The notes: generated by a model not told the origin, from the letters alone. Shown: positions 10,028 to 21,785, counted from the first letter of the stretch. The stretch: 64,000 bases of DNA from Mesocentrotus franciscanus (GCA_037976565.1 CP137668.1:31139373-31203372); one strand, 5' to 3'. Numbers and translations: made by a program.

Positions 10028-13000
10028 TTAGAGTTCAGGTATAACGTAATTCTCGTCAGCAGGGTCACCGCGGGCAATTCTCCTCGCTTCCTGCCCCGCC
10101 TGTCTTCCACGCACTTGCCCCACTGCGTCTTTTTGGTATGGGCAAGGAGTTACGATCTCTTGGTAGGAATGAGTTTGGAAGGAAGGACTTTGACTTTCTT
10201 CTCCGTTCCGGCTCAGGTATATGCTTTGATAGGAATGGCGTTCGAGATTCGTCCGATCAAGACCGGTGTAGGGTTTTTTGGCAGTTGGCTCTTTAGAGTT
10301 CCTCAAGGACCGTTGAGTTCGTCTAAAATGCCATTCAAGGAAACAAAGGTTATGATGGTAGAAATTGTGACTACAACAGGGAGTGTACTTCTATTTGAAA
10401 GAGCCATTTCCACTGGCGTTCTGATTAGGGGAAGGGGGCTTTGATGGAGTCGCCCCCCCCCCAAAAAAAAAAAAAAAAAAAATCAAAAAAAAATCAAACA
10501 TTTTTTGTTTTTTTTTGTTTACAGATGTTGCTGAAATGACATGATTTTCCGTGGTGTCTTTTCTCACTTTTTTGTAAATTATACTTTTTTGGCCCCCAAA
10601 ATGTTTTTGCTCATTAATTACGCCACTGGCCATTTCATCATTTTGTCATATTTCCATGGATGTTACTAAGGAACTAGTTCCTATTGGTCCGATAAGCCAG
10701 TTCGTAGATACAAATCTGCTCACGGGCAGATGAAGGTCATTTGTACCAGAATTGTTAAAACCTTCGAAAAGACGCCGGATACGTAGGCCTACTCATGAAA
10801 GTCATGTAATCATTATTCTTTCATTTACGCACCGTCATGACGCACAATGGGCCAGGGAGGAACCCGAGTGCGCCAAAAGTCATTTTGGGTGATTAATTTT
10901 TTAATTTTTGTTATTGCCCAGTTGAAAGATTATACATTGAAGAATACCTCAATGTATTATCTTTCAACTGGGCAAGAAAAGAAAAAAGAAGAAGAAGAAA
11001 TTACCAAAAAAGACTTTTGGCGCACTTTGGTTCCTCCCTGGCCCACTGGGCGACGGTTCATTCTAAGGAACACGGGTGGAAGTGGGACTACTCTATGTGT
11101 AACAGATCTGTGGATAGTTTTGGGTCACCTGTAATGCATGCTAACTATACGAACTGGTATTTTATATTGTTAGGAACTGTATTAACTCATACTTTGATAA
11201 GTAAAGCAACGAAGAAACTATAACATCATAGATGAGCAGGGTTCCACATAGAGTTCCAAAGAAAACGGCCGTCACTCCTTGAAGTCAAACGAACAAAAAC
11301 AAGTGGGAAAGGAAAAGAGAAAAAGAGAGTACAGACTGCATGATGATAACAAATGTAAAACGACCAAGTAAATCTTCATGTAGAAGAGGGAAATATGGCC
11401 CAAGTTCATGATGGTTCATGTAAAGCCCTACTCAATACTAGAATAGTTAAAAAGGAAATAAAAATTTAACATGCAGTGTTGCTAAAATGTGGTGCATGGA
11501 GTAAAATTAGACAGTCCCACTACAGTAATTGATTTCAATATTTTGTTTTAGTAAAATGGTTAGTTCATTTAAGCATCCTATAACAAAAACGAAAGAAAAC
11601 AACAGCAACAGCAGTAGCTGTAACAACAACATCATCATCATCAACAACAACAATGATATGATATATTGGATTTAGGTATATCGGATTTACTTATCTTCTA
11701 AAGTGCTGTGGTGCCTATGGGCATTTTTTAAACTATTATTTTTTTGTTTTCATTTGTAACTCTTTTTTGAAAGGTATAATAATGAGACAAAAAAAAGAAG
11801 GAAACTGTGATGCTTGATTAGTTGTAATTACAATTGTAAACAATTACCTAAGATACTAATGAAAGTTTCTGGCTCGTAAGTCGTAATACGACAACAGGTA
11901 ACATGACTAGTGCCTCATTCTCTTATCCAGTTAGATGTTATGCCCTTCTGTATTGTGTTGTAGGAAGGAGACTCGGTGATTCATATTAGTTTGTTTTTTA
12001 CTATATAAAACGAGGTATTTTTGAGCTACGGTGTTTCATTCCTATGGAATTACTTTTTTACGATGGTTTGAATATCAACATGTTCAATCACAGACATACC
12101 AAAGTATAAAAGTGTTGTTAATTGTTTGAAACCATGACAAAGGGCTATAGGCTAAAATATTAAGTTACCAGAATTCGTAGAAATTGCCATCACGCTAGTT
12201 GACTTTTCAGTTGTTTGTTGCCCTCTGGGAGTAACAGAATTTTCAGGACCAGGAAGAACTAGAAGCAGAAAACAATACAGAAAAAGTGGTCTGGAAGTTA
12301 GTCCCTATATATTGATTAGTAACAAAGCCTACCCAATCATTAACAACAAAAAAAAATCTACTTAAATGTGTGTTACGCCACCTTAAGTTGGCTGGGTTGT
12401 CACTCTTTACTATGTTTTGCTTTTACCAGTGTGGTGGCACCGGTATGATACACAACCATACCATTAAAGTGATTGCTGCCTCATCTCTAATTTATGTTTG
12501 TTCTTGTTTTCCTTGGGACAGCAGCAGGATATGAACCCATGCATTGACATCACTGGTAACCCATCCCTAGTGTTGGTTGTTTTGTTTCCCTTCAGCGGTA
12601 GGACATACAACTAATTTGATGTTTTTTGGCGGAATGTGTTTTTTCGTGACTCAAGATATAAGATATACAACTAAATTATTAACACCCCTTGTAAATTTGA
12701 TGTTTTTTGGCGGAATGTGTTTTTTCGTGACTCAAGAATAAAAAGTGGACTGAGTGAATTACATGTACATGTGTATAGCCTTCATTGAATACATTTAGAT
12801 GTAAGCATTGATATGTCACATTCTAAAGAAACATTAATCAGGCCAAAACAATTTTTCACATACTTAGAACAAAATGCAAAAAAATGGTAAGGGTTTGAAT
12901 AATTTAGTTGGTAACTGTACTGTATGAACCCATGTAGATGAAAAAGCTGAATTAACGCAACCATTTCACCTAATTGAAAGGTGATCTCAACGGCAGTATT

Positions 13001-13249
13001 TATAATCTTGATTCTCTCTCTGTATAATATATATTTTTCCTGAAGTCCCTGAAGATTATGCCCTATTATTTTAATTCAAATACTATTACTCCTACTACTA
13101 CTACTGCTGCTACTACTACTACACTAATAGTAATAATAATAATGTTCCGCTTTTATATAGCGCTTAATACATCTACATCACTAATGAGTATGATAATAAT
13201 AATAATAATAACAATAATAATAATAATGATAACAATAATAACGATCATG

Positions 13250-13303
<54 letters not shown>

Positions 13304-15550
13304 GTAATATTGATAATAATAGTAATAATAACAATAATAATAACAACAACAATGAATGTCATAATTTATACTTACGATTAAAAACAGAAAATCTTGCTAT
13401 GATATCGCCACAGGGGAAAGTCCTGTTTTTAGAACACGGGCATGCCCTTATATCTCCAATCGCATCAACTTTATTTCCGCAGAAACAAATGTTCTTCCTT
13501 TTATAATGGCCAACACTAGCGTAAGCGTATTGGCCGGCGACTGTTTTGCAGGATTCAATGCACGAATCGATTGTCTGATTAGGGTTGTTAATGACATGAG
13601 CGGTGGAGCGATAGTATTCGTAACAGCCATCTGTTGAACATGTTGAAAGGTGATGAAAAGAATTAAAGTAGCCACAATAAATACAGTCATATAGAAGTGT
13701 ACAGACTGAGACCCCAACAAACAACAACAAAAAAAAATCGTTAATTTTCATTTGTATATTCGTTTGAAATATTTCATCAAGAAGTTTATGGTATATCTTG
13801 GTAGAAAAAGCTTTCCTGCATATTATAGTATAAATCCATATACGGGAAGAAATATAGCATGACATGTCTTCGTGTTGTCGTACACAGCAAAATTTATAGT
13901 TACGATTACAACCAACTGATGAGGGGAAAAAATTATCACAATGCTTGTTATAATTATAATGATAAAAATTATGATGATCTGAGGCGGCGGAGCCGGGGGG
14001 GGGGCAGGGGGAACAGTACCCCACTTTTTCAGGCACCCCTACAGTGCCTCTTTTTACATAGGAAAGGTGACCCCTTTTACTTCAGATAAGTGCCCCTTTA
14101 TATTTCTAACATTTGCCCTTTCCACATTCCTATAAATACCTCTTACCACCTATGATAAGTGCCCCCTTCAACTATGATAATTGCCCCTATTCAAATCTGA
14201 GAGGTGTCTGTTTTACTTTAACAAGGGCCCTTTCTTTTGTAATAAGAGCCTCTTCCCTTTCTGATAAGTTCCCCTTTTTATATTTGATAAGTGCCACTTC
14301 TCACTTCTGATAAGTGCCCCCTTATAGTTTGACATGTGCCCCCTTTTTCTTTCCAATAAGTGCCCTTTTTCCTTCTGATAAACGCCCCTTTCCTTTTTAA
14401 GTTAGACCCACTTCCCCTTCTCATAAATGCCTCTTTAGACACCTCTGATAGATCCCTCTATTAAAATCTCAGATCTTCAGATAAGTGCCCCTTTATATTT
14501 CTAACATTTGCCCTTTCCACATTCCTATAAATACCTCTTACCACCTATGATAAGTGCCCCCTTCAACTATGATAATTGCCCCTATTCAAATCTGAGAGGT
14601 GCCCTTTTCCTTCGACAAGGGCCCATTTTCTTTTGTAATAAGTGCCCGTTTCCATTCTATCACGTGCACCTATTCATTTCAGGTGAGTGCCCCTTTTTAG
14701 GTTCTAATTGCCTCTTTTCAAATCTGAGAGGTGTCCTTTATATTTTGACAAGTGCCTCCTTTCCTTCTTATAAGTCCCTCTTTTCATCTCCGCTGAGTAC
14801 CCTTATTCAAATGTGAGAGGTGCCTCCTTGAACTCTGTAAAAAATGCCCCTTTTAATATCTGGTGAGAATACCTTATATGGTGCGAGAAGTGCCCCATTT
14901 TTACCTCTGGTATTTCCCCTTTTTACTTTGACATGTGCTCTTTCTCTTTTCTAATAAGTGTCCCTTTCCCTTTGGATTTGTGCCCGATTTTCCTTTCACC
15001 ATAACAGGTGCTCCTAATTTAAAGCGACTAAGAGCAACTTTTTTCTTAAATTTCACCCAAAGCTAGCTCGCTACGCTCGCTCTCAATTAAAGTTGATATA
15101 AATTTGTTTCTTATTAAAAATCTTTTCAGTCTTTCATGATTAGATTGTGCTTAAAACCCCTTTTTGAAATTTGTTTGTTCTTCTCTTTATAAGATGTAAT
15201 TTTTCGCACCGCGACCTCAAAAATCTTAGAATTTTTGCTCGCTCGCAAATAAATATTCAGACCATGACATACAACTGCAAAGTATGATGCTTAAGCAGTA
15301 TCTTGGACCATGCAAAGAGAGGAACAAACATTGAAATCATCCCTGATAATGTAACCACAATGTTGGTGGTATATACTAATGTCTAAACATTGTATATTTT
15401 TGCTTTGAGGTTTTCCCTTTGTAGGTGACCCTTCCCCCCAAAAGTGCCCTCTCTTGTTAGTGCCCCCCCCCCCACTTTGAAAGACACTCCGCCGCCCCCT
15501 GATGATGATAGTACTACTACTTCCACTACTAGCTACTGCATATACCACAG

Positions 15551-15595
<45 letters not shown>

Positions 15596-15596
15596 T

Positions 15597-15658
<62 letters not shown>

Positions 15659-15913
15659 GATTGCTAGTTAGCATAGTAACATTAATAATGATAATGATGA
15701 TGATAATAATAATAATAGAAGTAATGAGGATAAAGATGATAGTAGTAACGATAATAATAATATTAATACGAATGAAAATATAATGATAGAGGCGAAGAAG
15801 ATATCTGAAAGGATCCAAAATTATCCCTCCAACTTACCAAATGACAGCTCTGATGTTTGAGCCGAAACCAGAATTACCCGTACAATGTAAAACAGTATAC
15901 GGTAGGTATCCAT
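10028..15913 (-). CDS. WSC-domain receptor-like membrane protein, copy 2 (complete)
   Basis: Five exons join in frame to 266 residues: 15913-15838, 13630-13376, 12258-12169, 11277-11193 and 10322-10028. All boundaries are GT-AG, with phases 1, 1, 1, 2. Exon 1 is a signal peptide (1-25). Exon 2 is a WSC domain (26-110) with GCYEYY, QYAYAS, ICFCG, ACPC and FPCGD; NQT and NRT are glycosylation sites. Exon 3 is a Ser/Thr/Pro-rich stalk (111-140). Exon 4 is one membrane helix (about 141-168, GVTAVFFGTLCGTLLIYDV...). Exon 5 is a polar tail (169-266) with YTGL, YQSI, YQEI and a C-terminal YVIPEL. The layout predicts a type I surface protein that could bind glycans outside and recruit SH2 or adaptor proteins inside; that role is inferred. 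Introns carry a MITE (10848-11046), a TIR element (13979-15502) and microsatellites. Confidence 0.85.
10848..11046. mobile_element. Palindromic MITE in last intron of WSC gene 2
   Basis: About 199 bases whose ends are near-perfect inverted repeats. 'gggccagggaggaaccc' followed by 'gtgcgccaaaagtc' mirrors 'gacttttggcgcac' followed by 'ggttcctccctggccc'. A second, inner hairpin is formed by 'gcccagttgaaagattatac' and its inverse. The sister intron in gene 3 (near 27470-27490) lacks it, so it inserted after the duplication. Confidence 0.8.
13080..13362. repeat. (CTA/AAT)n microsatellite next to the WSC-exon donor, gene 2
   Basis: Long AAT and CTA runs in intron 2 reach to within about 15 bases of the splice donor of the WSC exon. 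The same arrangement occurs in gene 3 (30250-30460) and, shorter, in gene 1 (1985-2045). Confidence 0.85.
13979..15502 (+). mobile_element. TIR element E1 built of degenerate 'aagtgcccctttt' units
   Basis: About 1.5 kb in intron 1 of WSC gene 2, absent from the same intron of genes 1 and 3. The ends are inverted repeats: CTGAGGCGGCGGAG on the left, CTCCGCCGCCCCCTGA on the right. About 1 kb inside is a chain of 20-30-base degenerate units of the form 'tctgataagtgcccctttt'. It is followed by a roughly 500-base unique tail containing 'ctcgctacgctcgctc'. Relatives are at 37141-38767 (full) and 17374-17915 (inverted fragment). No transposase gene is seen. Confidence 0.75.
15540..15772. repeat. (CTA)n / (AAT)n microsatellite, intron 1 of WSC gene 2
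   Basis: A nearly pure CTA run at about 15552-15657 is followed by degenerate AAT/GAT repeats. It is homologous in position to 3060-3395 and 32590-32930. Confidence 0.9.
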
Positions 15914-16048
15914 AGTTAATAACAGAATAATTGAAAATTGTTACAAAGAGATTAGATTATCACTTCTGTTTGTTTCCTTTTCTTGCTCGATGTTTTACAA
16001 TAGTCAATACTAAAATCGTTCGGTTCCACTTATTTTCTTTTGGCAAAA

Positions 16049-16056
16049 TGACGTCA
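16049..16056 (-). promoter_or_regulatory. CRE-like palindrome upstream of WSC gene 2
   Basis: TGACGTCA, 136 bases upstream of the ATG at 15913, as in the other two copies. A TATAAAT-like sequence lies on the minus strand near 16130. Regulatory function is inferred from the consensus and from conserved spacing. Confidence 0.4.
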
Positions 16057-16199
16057 GGAGATGATCAATACTGCTCTATGAAGCAATATCTCAAATAAAA
16101 CTGGCTTTTCGCGTTGGCAAAGATCTTGGATTTATAAGTAAGCGCTTTGAAGTTGAAATGTTGAAAACGTACAGTAATGAGGAAGTAACAAGACAAAAT

Positions 16200-17373
16200 A
16201 ACTGCAAGTTTATTCGCTGGTAATATATTTCATTTCCTCTATCGCTTTAACCGCATCCACTCCTGGCTGAAAGCTGTAAATACTTTCATATTTACTCAGC
16301 GTGTGACGTTTATTGTTTTTAGCGTCTGTTTTTAGCGAAAACGTCTCACCATAAAACGTGATGACCTTTTTATTTTTTTTAAATTTAATTAAGTCAATCA
16401 TCCCCCTACTTGACACGTTATTTCGGACTTGTGCACCCCCGCCAGAGAATCCTAGATCCTTCACTGCCCCTAAAGACAAGTTGAAGACACTCCCTGAGGT
16501 ATTTATGCCATCTTGGACATTGATCTATATATTGAAAATATATACTTAATGCATGTTTTTCTCCTAAATTCGAACCATACATTTATGTTCAAGGAATATA
16601 AAATGATTAACTTAATTAAAAAGAAACTGCATTGTTCAGCACAGGAAAGGAAAAAAGAAAAGAATGGAAAAGAAAAGAAAAGAAGAGAAAAGAAAAGAAA
16701 AGAAAAGAAAGAAAAGAAAAGAAAAGAAAGAAAAAGAATAGAAAAGTATAAAACATGACGACATCATTGTTGATACATATAGTTTCAGTTTTCCTGTAGA
16801 TGTTACTGTTTGCTGATTCACCTTCACAATCTCGTTGTTTCCTTTATGTGTTTCCTGTAAAATGTCAATGTTGAATATCTCAATTTCATTGCTGATGTTA
16901 ATGTTAAATACGATGTACACTGGTCTTCTAAAAACGTTTCATTAGTGTATCGGTCGGTACAAAGGATAAATTCACACGTATTTCTACAGTGCGTCCAAGG
17001 AAAAAGAAAAGAGTTAAAAAAGAATTTATCTCCCAAAATAAATGTCAACATATTTCCCAAAAATTTCATCTTAGTGTATAGCTAAGGGTCTGTTCTATGA
17101 AATGACACCAAAAAATCTGACAATAATTACGCTTGAGTGAGCAAAAGCCCTTTTGGTGAAAGGATGGAAAATATTTACTTGACGAGTACTGATAATTGTC
17201 CTGGAAGGTATCAACAAGTTGAGAGCCATTAAAAAGTTTACAGCTGCATAAAGTCTCCTCAGATGATTATATCAACAAACTTTCAACAACAAAAGACAAG
17301 ACAAAAAAGAATCCTAGTGGCTCTACTGTGAAATGTCATGTGACATGTGAAGCGTCATTCAAAGTCGTTCAAC
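16200..17373. other. Intergenic block paralogous to 7330-8300
   Basis: It begins with a deleted form of the upstream block (16200-16430). It then follows 7500-8250 closely, including a GAAAA/AAAGA simple repeat at about 16645-16745 and the 'gatgtacactggtct' motif at 16910. A frame at 16636-16920 on the minus strand (containing EIEIFNIDILQETHKGNN) is similar to one at 7680-7925. An indel breaks the correspondence after about 40 codons, so I do not call a gene. Confidence 0.5.
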
Positions 17374-17915
17374 TTTCTGGAAAAAAGAGGCACATACAAA
17401 GCAAAACCTGAAAGCCGAAAATATACAATTTTTAACATTGGTAAATACCCCTTCATTGTGATTATATTATCAGGGATGATTTCAATGTTTGTTTCTTTCA
17501 TTACATGGTCCATGATAATGCGTAAGCATTATACCTGTACTTTGCGGTCAGGTGGTATAGTCTGAATATTTATTTCCGAGCGAGCGATTTGTGAGGTCGC
17601 AGTGCGAAAAATTACATCTCATAAAGAGGAAAAAACAATCCCGATGGGGGTTTAAGCACAATCTAATCATGAAAGACTGAAAATATCTTTAATAAGAAAA
17701 CGAGCAAGCTTTGGGTGAAATTAAAGAAAAAGTTGCTCTTACTCGCTTTAAATTAGGAGCACATTTTATGGGGAAAGGTAAAGGAGGCAAACATTCAAAG
17801 GGAAAAGGACACTTATTCGAAACGAAAAAGAGCACATGTCAAGATAATAAGGGCCGTCACCAGATATGAAAAAATGCACTTATGACAACGGAAAAGGGGC
17901 ACTTATTACAAGGGT
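17374..17915 (-). mobile_element. Inverted fragment E3 of the 'aagtgcccctttt' element
   Basis: The reverse complement of the unique tail of E1/E2 ('gcaaaacctgaaagccgaaa', 'cagtgcgaaaaattacatct', 'ctcttactcgctttaaatta'). It is followed by a few of the short units ('aaaggggcacttatta'). Most of the repeat array is lost. Confidence 0.65.
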
Positions 17916-18133
17916 GCACATCCACACTGGTATTAGCAAAGATGAGTCGTGAAAAGGCTTAAGCATTTTCATTCGTTGATCGTTAAACGACAATTTATGA
18001 CAGAACAGATACACGGTCAGGGTAAAAGAGTGAACTAAACAATAATCACATTCCATAAATCATCGATTAATCCATTGGTATGAAAATCGATTAAACTACC
18101 TCTCAATATCCCTTGTACTAAATGACTTATTCA

Positions 18134-19654
18134 CTACAATACAATACAATACAATACAATAAAGTGATTTATATAGCGCTCTTACAAACTAGCTGTTGTT
18201 TCACAGCGCTTTACATAAAAAGTTATAAAAGAATCTATTGTTGATCATGGACAAAGAGGAGAGTTTTTAGACACTTTCGGAAGACATCCAGAGAAGGAGA
18301 TGAACGAATAAAACGTGGAACCTCATTCCAGAGTCGAGGAGCGCATGCCTGGAAAACATTGTCGCCAGCTTTGGTGTATGTTCGAGGAACCTGTAGCAGG
18401 GTGCTGTCCGTACAAGAGCGAAGGCCAGGACGAGCAGATTGGTAGGGTACGATGAGAGAGTTAAGATACACTGGAGTTTTGTTTTGGATGCACTTGTAGA
18501 CTACCGTCAGGATCTTGAACACAATGCGTTGCTTGATTGGAAGCCAATGTAGTTTTTTTAGCAGCGGGGTGACATGATCGTGCTTACGGGCCAAGTATAT
18601 AGATCAGCTTTGCTGCACGATTCTGGACCTTCTGGAGACGCTGCATTTGTGATGACCTGATCCCATACAATAAAGAATTGGCATAGTCAAGACGAGACAA
18701 CGCTATAGCTCGAACAGCATGCTCACATGCTTTCGCATTTACGAAAGGTCTAATTCGAGCTATATTTGATAGGTGGTAGTGAAGTCCACGACAGAGGGAT
18801 GACACATGACGATCCATCTTGAGTGTTGAATCAAACTCCACACCAAGACTTTTTGGAGCAAATGTTGGATTTATCGAGATGTCAGAAATCGCCAGTTTGA
18901 CACCAGACACATACTGCCGTGCTTGTGGGGTAGATACTACAAGAAAAAAAGTTTTGTCACAATTTAGCTTCAACATATTCCACGCCATCCACTTCTGGAG
19001 ATACTCAACACAGCTTGATAAAGATGAAAGAGCATGGTTCACTGATTCTGTACTCCTAGGATCAGCAAAAACATACAATGAAATATCGTCTGCATATGAG
19101 TGATAGCGCACACCTTCATACTGTCCAATTATGTCCGATAGTGTCAGACTGCGTGTACATGCTGAAGAGTCGCGGTCCGATTACTGATCCTTGCGGTACG
19201 CCGTAATCAAGAGACTGTTGAGTAGATAGTTCACATGTTAAGAAGTGAACCAGGACAGAGCACTGCCTGTGATATTAAACACTTTGGAGAGTCGATCAAG
19301 AAGGATTGTATGATCTACTGAGTCAAAGGCAGCTGAAAGATCTAGGAGAATAACAAAAGTCACATGTTTCATGTCCATAGCCTGCAGGATATCATTCTTC
19401 ATCTTCAGAAGTGCTGTCTCCGTGCTATGATGCCGTCGATAGGCTGACTGACAATCACTGTTGAGCTCATTCAATCCCAAGTGCTCTGTAACCTGCACCA
19501 GAACTACCGGAGACCGGGGGATAGTTTTTCAAGTTATCTCGATCGAGGTTCTGCTTCTTGATGAGAGGCGTGACAACAGCTTCCTTCAGGGATGAAGGGT
19601 AGTCCCCAGACTCCATGGATCTCTTGACTATTGACACTATGTGAGGTAGAAATA
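18134..19654 (-). mobile_element. CR1/L2-type LINE, 5'-truncated, inactive
   Basis: The minus strand encodes the reverse-transcriptase and C-terminal part of a non-LTR retrotransposon in several frames. Recognisable pieces are 'IVSIVKRSMESGDYPSSLK', a motif-A block LLDLSAAFDSVDH, the YADD catalytic box near 19095, LDYANSLLYGI and 'LKKLHWLPIKQRIVFKI'. It ends in VHDQQ near 18235. Frameshifts separate the segments. The 3' end is followed by a short (ATTGT)n tail at 18134-18160, as in L2-like elements. The flanks carry a short duplication 'tattca', and the paralogous empty site ('gtattcattttc') lies near 38795. Confidence 0.88.
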
Positions 19655-19679
19655 TATTCATTTTCCTAAAGGAACACAT

Positions 19680-19835
19680 GGGAGAACAGTGAAATTGGCA
19701 ATACGCTGAACTAGTTAAAACGGCAGTAGATGTAACCTGATGTAATCTAAAGATGGCATACTTCCATATTGTTTATCAAGAAATAAAAAAGCAATCAATC
19801 TATAATTTAAACTTTCCAATACTTTTCCCTCATCA
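19680..19835. other. Duplicated flank of the TCAA array
   Basis: 'ggaacacatgggagaacagt' through 'gtttatcaagaaat' recurs at 38810-38960 in the same position next to a TCAA/TCAG array. It is non-coding. Confidence 0.7.
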
Positions 19836-20896
19836 ATTCAATTACTCCATTCATCGTTCATCAATTAACTATTCAGTCAATCACTCCATTCATCGTTCAT
19901 CAAATTATTATTCAGTCAATCAATCAATCAATCAATTAATCAATCAGTCATTCAATCAATCAATCCGTCAGTCAGTCAATCAACCAACCTATCAAACAAT
20001 TGGTCAGTCAATCAATCAAACAAGTAGTCGGTCAATCAATCAGTCAATCAACCAATCGGGACAATTAGTCGGTCAATCAATCAGTCAATCAATCAATCAG
20101 TCAGTCAATCAATCAACTAACCAATCAAACAATTATTCAGTCAATCAATCAAATAATTAGTCGGTAAATCAATCAGTCAATCAATCGATTGCTTATTAAA
20201 TCAATCAATCAACCAACCAAACAATTAGTCAGTCAGTCAATCAATCAATTGAGTATTCGATCAATCAGTCAGTCAATCAGTCAGTCATTCAGTCAATCAA
20301 CCAATCACTAAAACAATTAGTCAGTCAATCAGTCAAACAATTATTCGGCCAATCAATCAGTCAATCAACCAATCCGACAATCAATCAATCTATAAGTTAA
20401 TCATTCAATCAGTTTTTCATTCAATCAATCAGTCAATCAGTCAGTCAATCAATCAATCAGTCAGTCAGTCAGTCAATCAGTCAATCAATCAGTCAATCAA
20501 TCAATTGCTTATCCAATCAATCAATCAACCAACCAAACAATTATTCAGTCAGTAAATCAATCAATTGATTATTTGATCGATCAGTCAGTCAATCAATCAG
20601 TCAGTCAGTCAATCAACCACCACTCAAGCAATTAGTCAGTCAATCAATCAATTGATTATTCGATCAATCAGTCAGTCAATCAATCAGTCATTTAGTCAAT
20701 CAACCAATCACTAAAACAATTAGTCAGTCAATCAGTCAAACAATTATTCGGTCAAGCAATCAGTCAATCAACCAATCCGACAATCAATCAGTCTATAAGT
20801 TAATCATTCAATCAGTTGTTCATTCAATCAATCAATCAATCAGTAAGTCAATCAATCAATCATTCAGTCAGTCAATCAATTGCTTATCCAATCAAT
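19836..20896. repeat. (TCAA/TCAG)n tetranucleotide array, about 1.05 kb
   Basis: A degenerate array of TCAA and TCAG with interspersed ATTA/ACCAA variants and some higher-order repeats ('tcaattgattattcgatcaa'). A shorter copy lies at 38985-39365. The open frame through it (repeated SINQ) is a by-product. Confidence 0.95.
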
Positions 20897-21432
20897 GGCC
20901 TCAGGGTCACCCTAGTGCGTATCCCTATTTTTACAGGCCGTACGGGTCGCCGTGGAATTATAACGCGGAGTTATAACTGTTTTCATTTCTAGGTTCGCCC
21001 TAGCGATTAGACACGCCGTAGCCATGCCGTAGAGCGGTACCACGGCGATCGTACGTCAGGCGTACGGTGGCCTTGCGTTTTATATACTCCAGGGGTGAAG
21101 CGAGAGCATCAGTCTGGCCGCACGGTCGCCGTATGGTCCCCCTTCGGCCGCCTTGCGGGCACCTTGCGGCTACCTTGCGTCTGCCTTAGTATTTGTCAAA
21201 AACCTACGGCAGCCGCAGGGACGCCCTAAGGCGACCGTGCGTCATCACTTCAAAGGCCATACGGCAGCCGCAGATTTTCTGTCTCCACAAATTCAAAATA
21301 CGCCGTGCGGCTACCCTAACATATGTGACCGCTACCGTATGTGACCGTGGGAATGCTGCGGCGGCCCTATAATTGCTATTGGCCGTAGATATTTTAGACC
21401 GCACGGCCGCGGCGGCAAATGTGACCTAGGCA
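20897..21432 (+). mobile_element. CGTACGG-rich element J1, one end truncated
   Basis: The reverse complement of the complete element at 42026-42529. Shared features include 'cctcagggtcaccctag', 'gaattataacgcggagttat' and the terminus 'gcaaatgtgacctaggca'. The left end is missing and abuts the TCAA array. It is unusually GC-rich for the window and packed with short CCGTACGG/GCGGCCG palindromes. Confidence 0.75.
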
Positions 21433-21785
21433 TTACTGGTACGAGGACGTTGTAAGCGGTAAGGACCTGGTACTGGAGACGGAATGGAAACGTTGAGGAC
21501 ACAGTGGAAAAATTTAACAAAATTAAAATCTTTGCGGCCGGAGAGATTTTCACCGCTTATCATTTAAGTCAAACGGTATGGGCCCGTTGGGCTTACGCGC
21601 CGGTGCTATGTGACACCACTATAAGGTATCTATGATGTACCAACAAAAAAAGGTAAATATTTTTTTTTAAAATGTAATGAAAGGGTGGGGGAGCGGTGCA
21701 ATAGTCTGACTTGCAAGTGACAGCGACAGCGAAACCACGGTAGAGTTTCCATGCCTATGACTCTTCTCATCTTCACTCCACCCCC
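21433..21785. other. Intergenic, nothing recognised
   Basis: Unique-looking sequence with poly-T tracts near 21660. No exon, RNA gene or repeat could be supported. Confidence 0.5.

Noticed and set aside
12782..13015. Possible extra exon of WSC gene 2 (minus-strand frame containing INTAVEITFQLGEMVALIQ)
   Set aside because: The block is similar in all three copies, but no acceptor gives a frame open in all of them, and the five-exon model already closes perfectly without it.
19753..20160. Plus-strand open frame rich in S-I-N-Q repeats (and similar ones at 38930-39362)
   Set aside because: It is produced by the TCAA/TCAG tetranucleotide array in every frame; no splice sites or codon bias support a gene.
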